A stretch of DNA of 13,759 bases from an uncultured Collinsella sp. (GTDB taxonomy: Bacteria; Actinomycetota; Coriobacteriia; Coriobacteriales; Coriobacteriaceae), in NCBI GenBank assembly GCA_958438125.1, contig CAUBQN010000035.1, positions 1 through 13,759 on the forward strand, written 5' to 3'. The notes under the pieces are model-generated. The model worked only from the letters and a program-made list of their open reading frames with translations, was not told the origin of the DNA and did no database searches. Each line of letters begins with the position of its first letter. Positions within the stretch are counted from its first letter, which is position 1. Positions 12,844 through 13,759 of the stretch are shown in pieces. A program made the position numbers and the translations under genes.

Positions 12844-13759
12844 TGGCCGAAAAACTCGGCGTCTGCTGCTCGCCAGGGGCGGAAGGTGGCGGGATCGATC
12901 TTTACGTGGGCTGCCTCGGGGACGTCGTACCATTTGACCGTGTAACCAGCGCCGTGAGAGCAAAAGACCGAGTCGGGCGTGTTGGGCAGATCGGCTTCTG
13001 GCTCATAGGCGGCCGTCTCGATTACGCGCTCGGCATCATGGCAAGCCGAATAGCCGGCGAACTCCAGGTACAGATGCCCGCGACCGCTCGTGTAGGCAGC
13101 CACCTCCAGCGCGTAATCCTGCACCTCGGATGCCGGCACGCGACCCACAAGCTTCGCCCGGTCTCCCGCCATCGTCGGCGGCTCGTACTCGGCACCCATG
13201 CGCGTGGCATCCGAGAGCGCCCGACCCACGCACTCCCCCGGCACCTCGAGCTCAAAGCGATACCACGGCTCCAACAGCACCGCCGCGCCGGCCTCACGCG
13301 CCTGCATCAAGCCCTGGCGAATCGCGCGGTACGTGGCCTGGCGAAAATCGCCGCCCTCGGTGTGCTTGGCATGCGCACGACCGCCCGTGAGCGTAATGCG
13401 AATATCGGTGATGGGAGAGCCGGTCAGCACGCCCAGGTGATCGCGCTCCATGGCGTTGGTGAGCGCCAAACGCTGCCAGTTAAGATCGAGCTCGTCGGTC
13501 GAGGCCACGGTGCCAAACTGCACGCCCGAACCCGCTGGCAACGGCTCCAGGCTCAGATGCACCTCGGCATAGTGGCGCAGTGGCTCAAAGTGACCCACGC
13601 CCTCGACCGGCTGCGAAATAGTCTCCTTATAGAGGATGCCGCTAGACTCAAACGAAACCGAAAGGCCAAAGCGATCGGCCAACACCCGCTGCACGACCTC
13701 GAGCTGCACGGCGCCCATCAACTGCAAATGAATCTGCTCAAGATGCGTATTCCAGCTTA
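12837..13759 (-). CDS. TetM/EF-G-like translation factor GTPase (C-terminal fragment, cut by window edge)
   Basis: The last 306 codons are visible; the frame stays open to the right edge, so the G domain lies outside the window. The first visible motif, LQLMGAVQLEVVQ, matches the EF-G/TetM domain III segment. EPLPAGSGVQF resembles the domain IV entry of ribosomal protection proteins. LLEPWYRFELEVPGECVGRAL and VPASEVQDYALEVAAYTSGRG correspond to the domain V core of TetM (compare LLEPYLSFKIYAP and IPARCIQEY there). The C terminus SVFCSHGAGYTVKWYDVP is a form I associate with chromosomal EF-G-like GTPases of Firmicutes and Coriobacteria rather than with acquired tet genes. It probably acts on the ribosome, but tetracycline protection should not be assumed. 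A TTG at 13727 is not the start. The stop codon lies in palindrome copy 3. Confidence 0.8.
   Translation of the reverse strand, partial: SWNTHLEQIHLQLMGAVQLEVVQRVLADRFGLSVSFESSGILYKETISQPVEGVGHFEPLRHYAEVHLSLEPLPAGSGVQFGTVASTDELDLNWQRLALTNAMERDHLGVLTGSPITDIRITLTGGRAHAKHTEGGDFRQATYRAIRQGLMQAREAGAAVLLEPWYRFELEVPGECVGRALSDATRMGAEYEPPTMAGDRAKLVGRVPASEVQDYALEVAAYTSGRGHLYLEFAGYSACHDAERVIETAAYEPEADLPNTPDSVFCSHGAGYTVKWYDVPEAAHVKIDPATFRPWRAADAEFFGHM

Noticed and set aside
12837..13759. Assignment as a genuine tetracycline resistance gene
   Set aside because: Only the C-terminal domains are visible and they diverge from TetM; the G domain and a tree would be needed.

Overview
The window looks like chromosomal DNA from a moderately GC-rich actinobacterium. 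I infer Coriobacteriia, most likely a Collinsella-like gut bacterium. The basis is the strong Shine-Dalgarno sites, GC-rich codon use, c-di-GMP genes beside small redox genes, an EF-G/TetM-like GTPase, and dispersed TGTGACAAAG...CTTTGTCACA palindromes. No 16S gene or other decisive marker is present, so the genus is a guess. I found no tRNA, rRNA, CRISPR array, IS element or transposase.

Layout, left to right. The left edge (1-166, minus) holds the first 55 codons of a patatin-like phospholipase. A gene-free stretch (167-490) separates it from two paralogous plus-strand cyclic-dinucleotide signalling genes. The first (491-3208) has GGDEF, PAS, two degenerate GGDEF-like domains and a complete EAL domain. 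The second (3336-4865) has GGDEF, PAS and one degenerate GGDEF-like domain, without EAL. A strong hairpin with an alternative pairing partner lies between them. Next come a probable two-gene redox operon, an Fe-S flavoprotein-like oxidoreductase (4940-5563) and an ArsC/Spx-like protein (5581-5922), then a CobW/P47K GTPase (6009-7139) ending in a rho-independent terminator. trmL (7235-7834) follows directly after that terminator.

From 7828 to 12843 lies the most interesting block. It contains an AAA/Orc-like ATPase on the plus strand (7978-9078), convergent with a minus-strand pair: a second, related ATPase (11625-12743) whose end overlaps the start of a class II UvrA (UvrA2-type, 9119-11632). 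A 31-base palindromic repeat occurs at both ends of the block and at the convergent junction inside it. The outer copies supply the TGA stop codons of the flanking genes, trmL and the EF-G-like gene, which point towards each other across the block. It therefore looks like a discrete cassette of about 5 kb between two convergent housekeeping-type genes. The right edge (12837-13759, minus) is the C-terminal part of a TetM/EF-G-like translation GTPase whose GTPase domain lies outside the window.

How they work together: the two GGDEF proteins probably set a cyclic-dinucleotide level, one as cyclase and the other as cyclase or phosphodiesterase. Both carry Asn where characterised diguanylate cyclases use Asp to read guanine. 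The ATPase-UvrA2 pair probably forms a DNA-associated machine or a damage/antibiotic tolerance module. I consider it the best candidate for an undescribed system here, but its function is inferred only from domain content and coupling.
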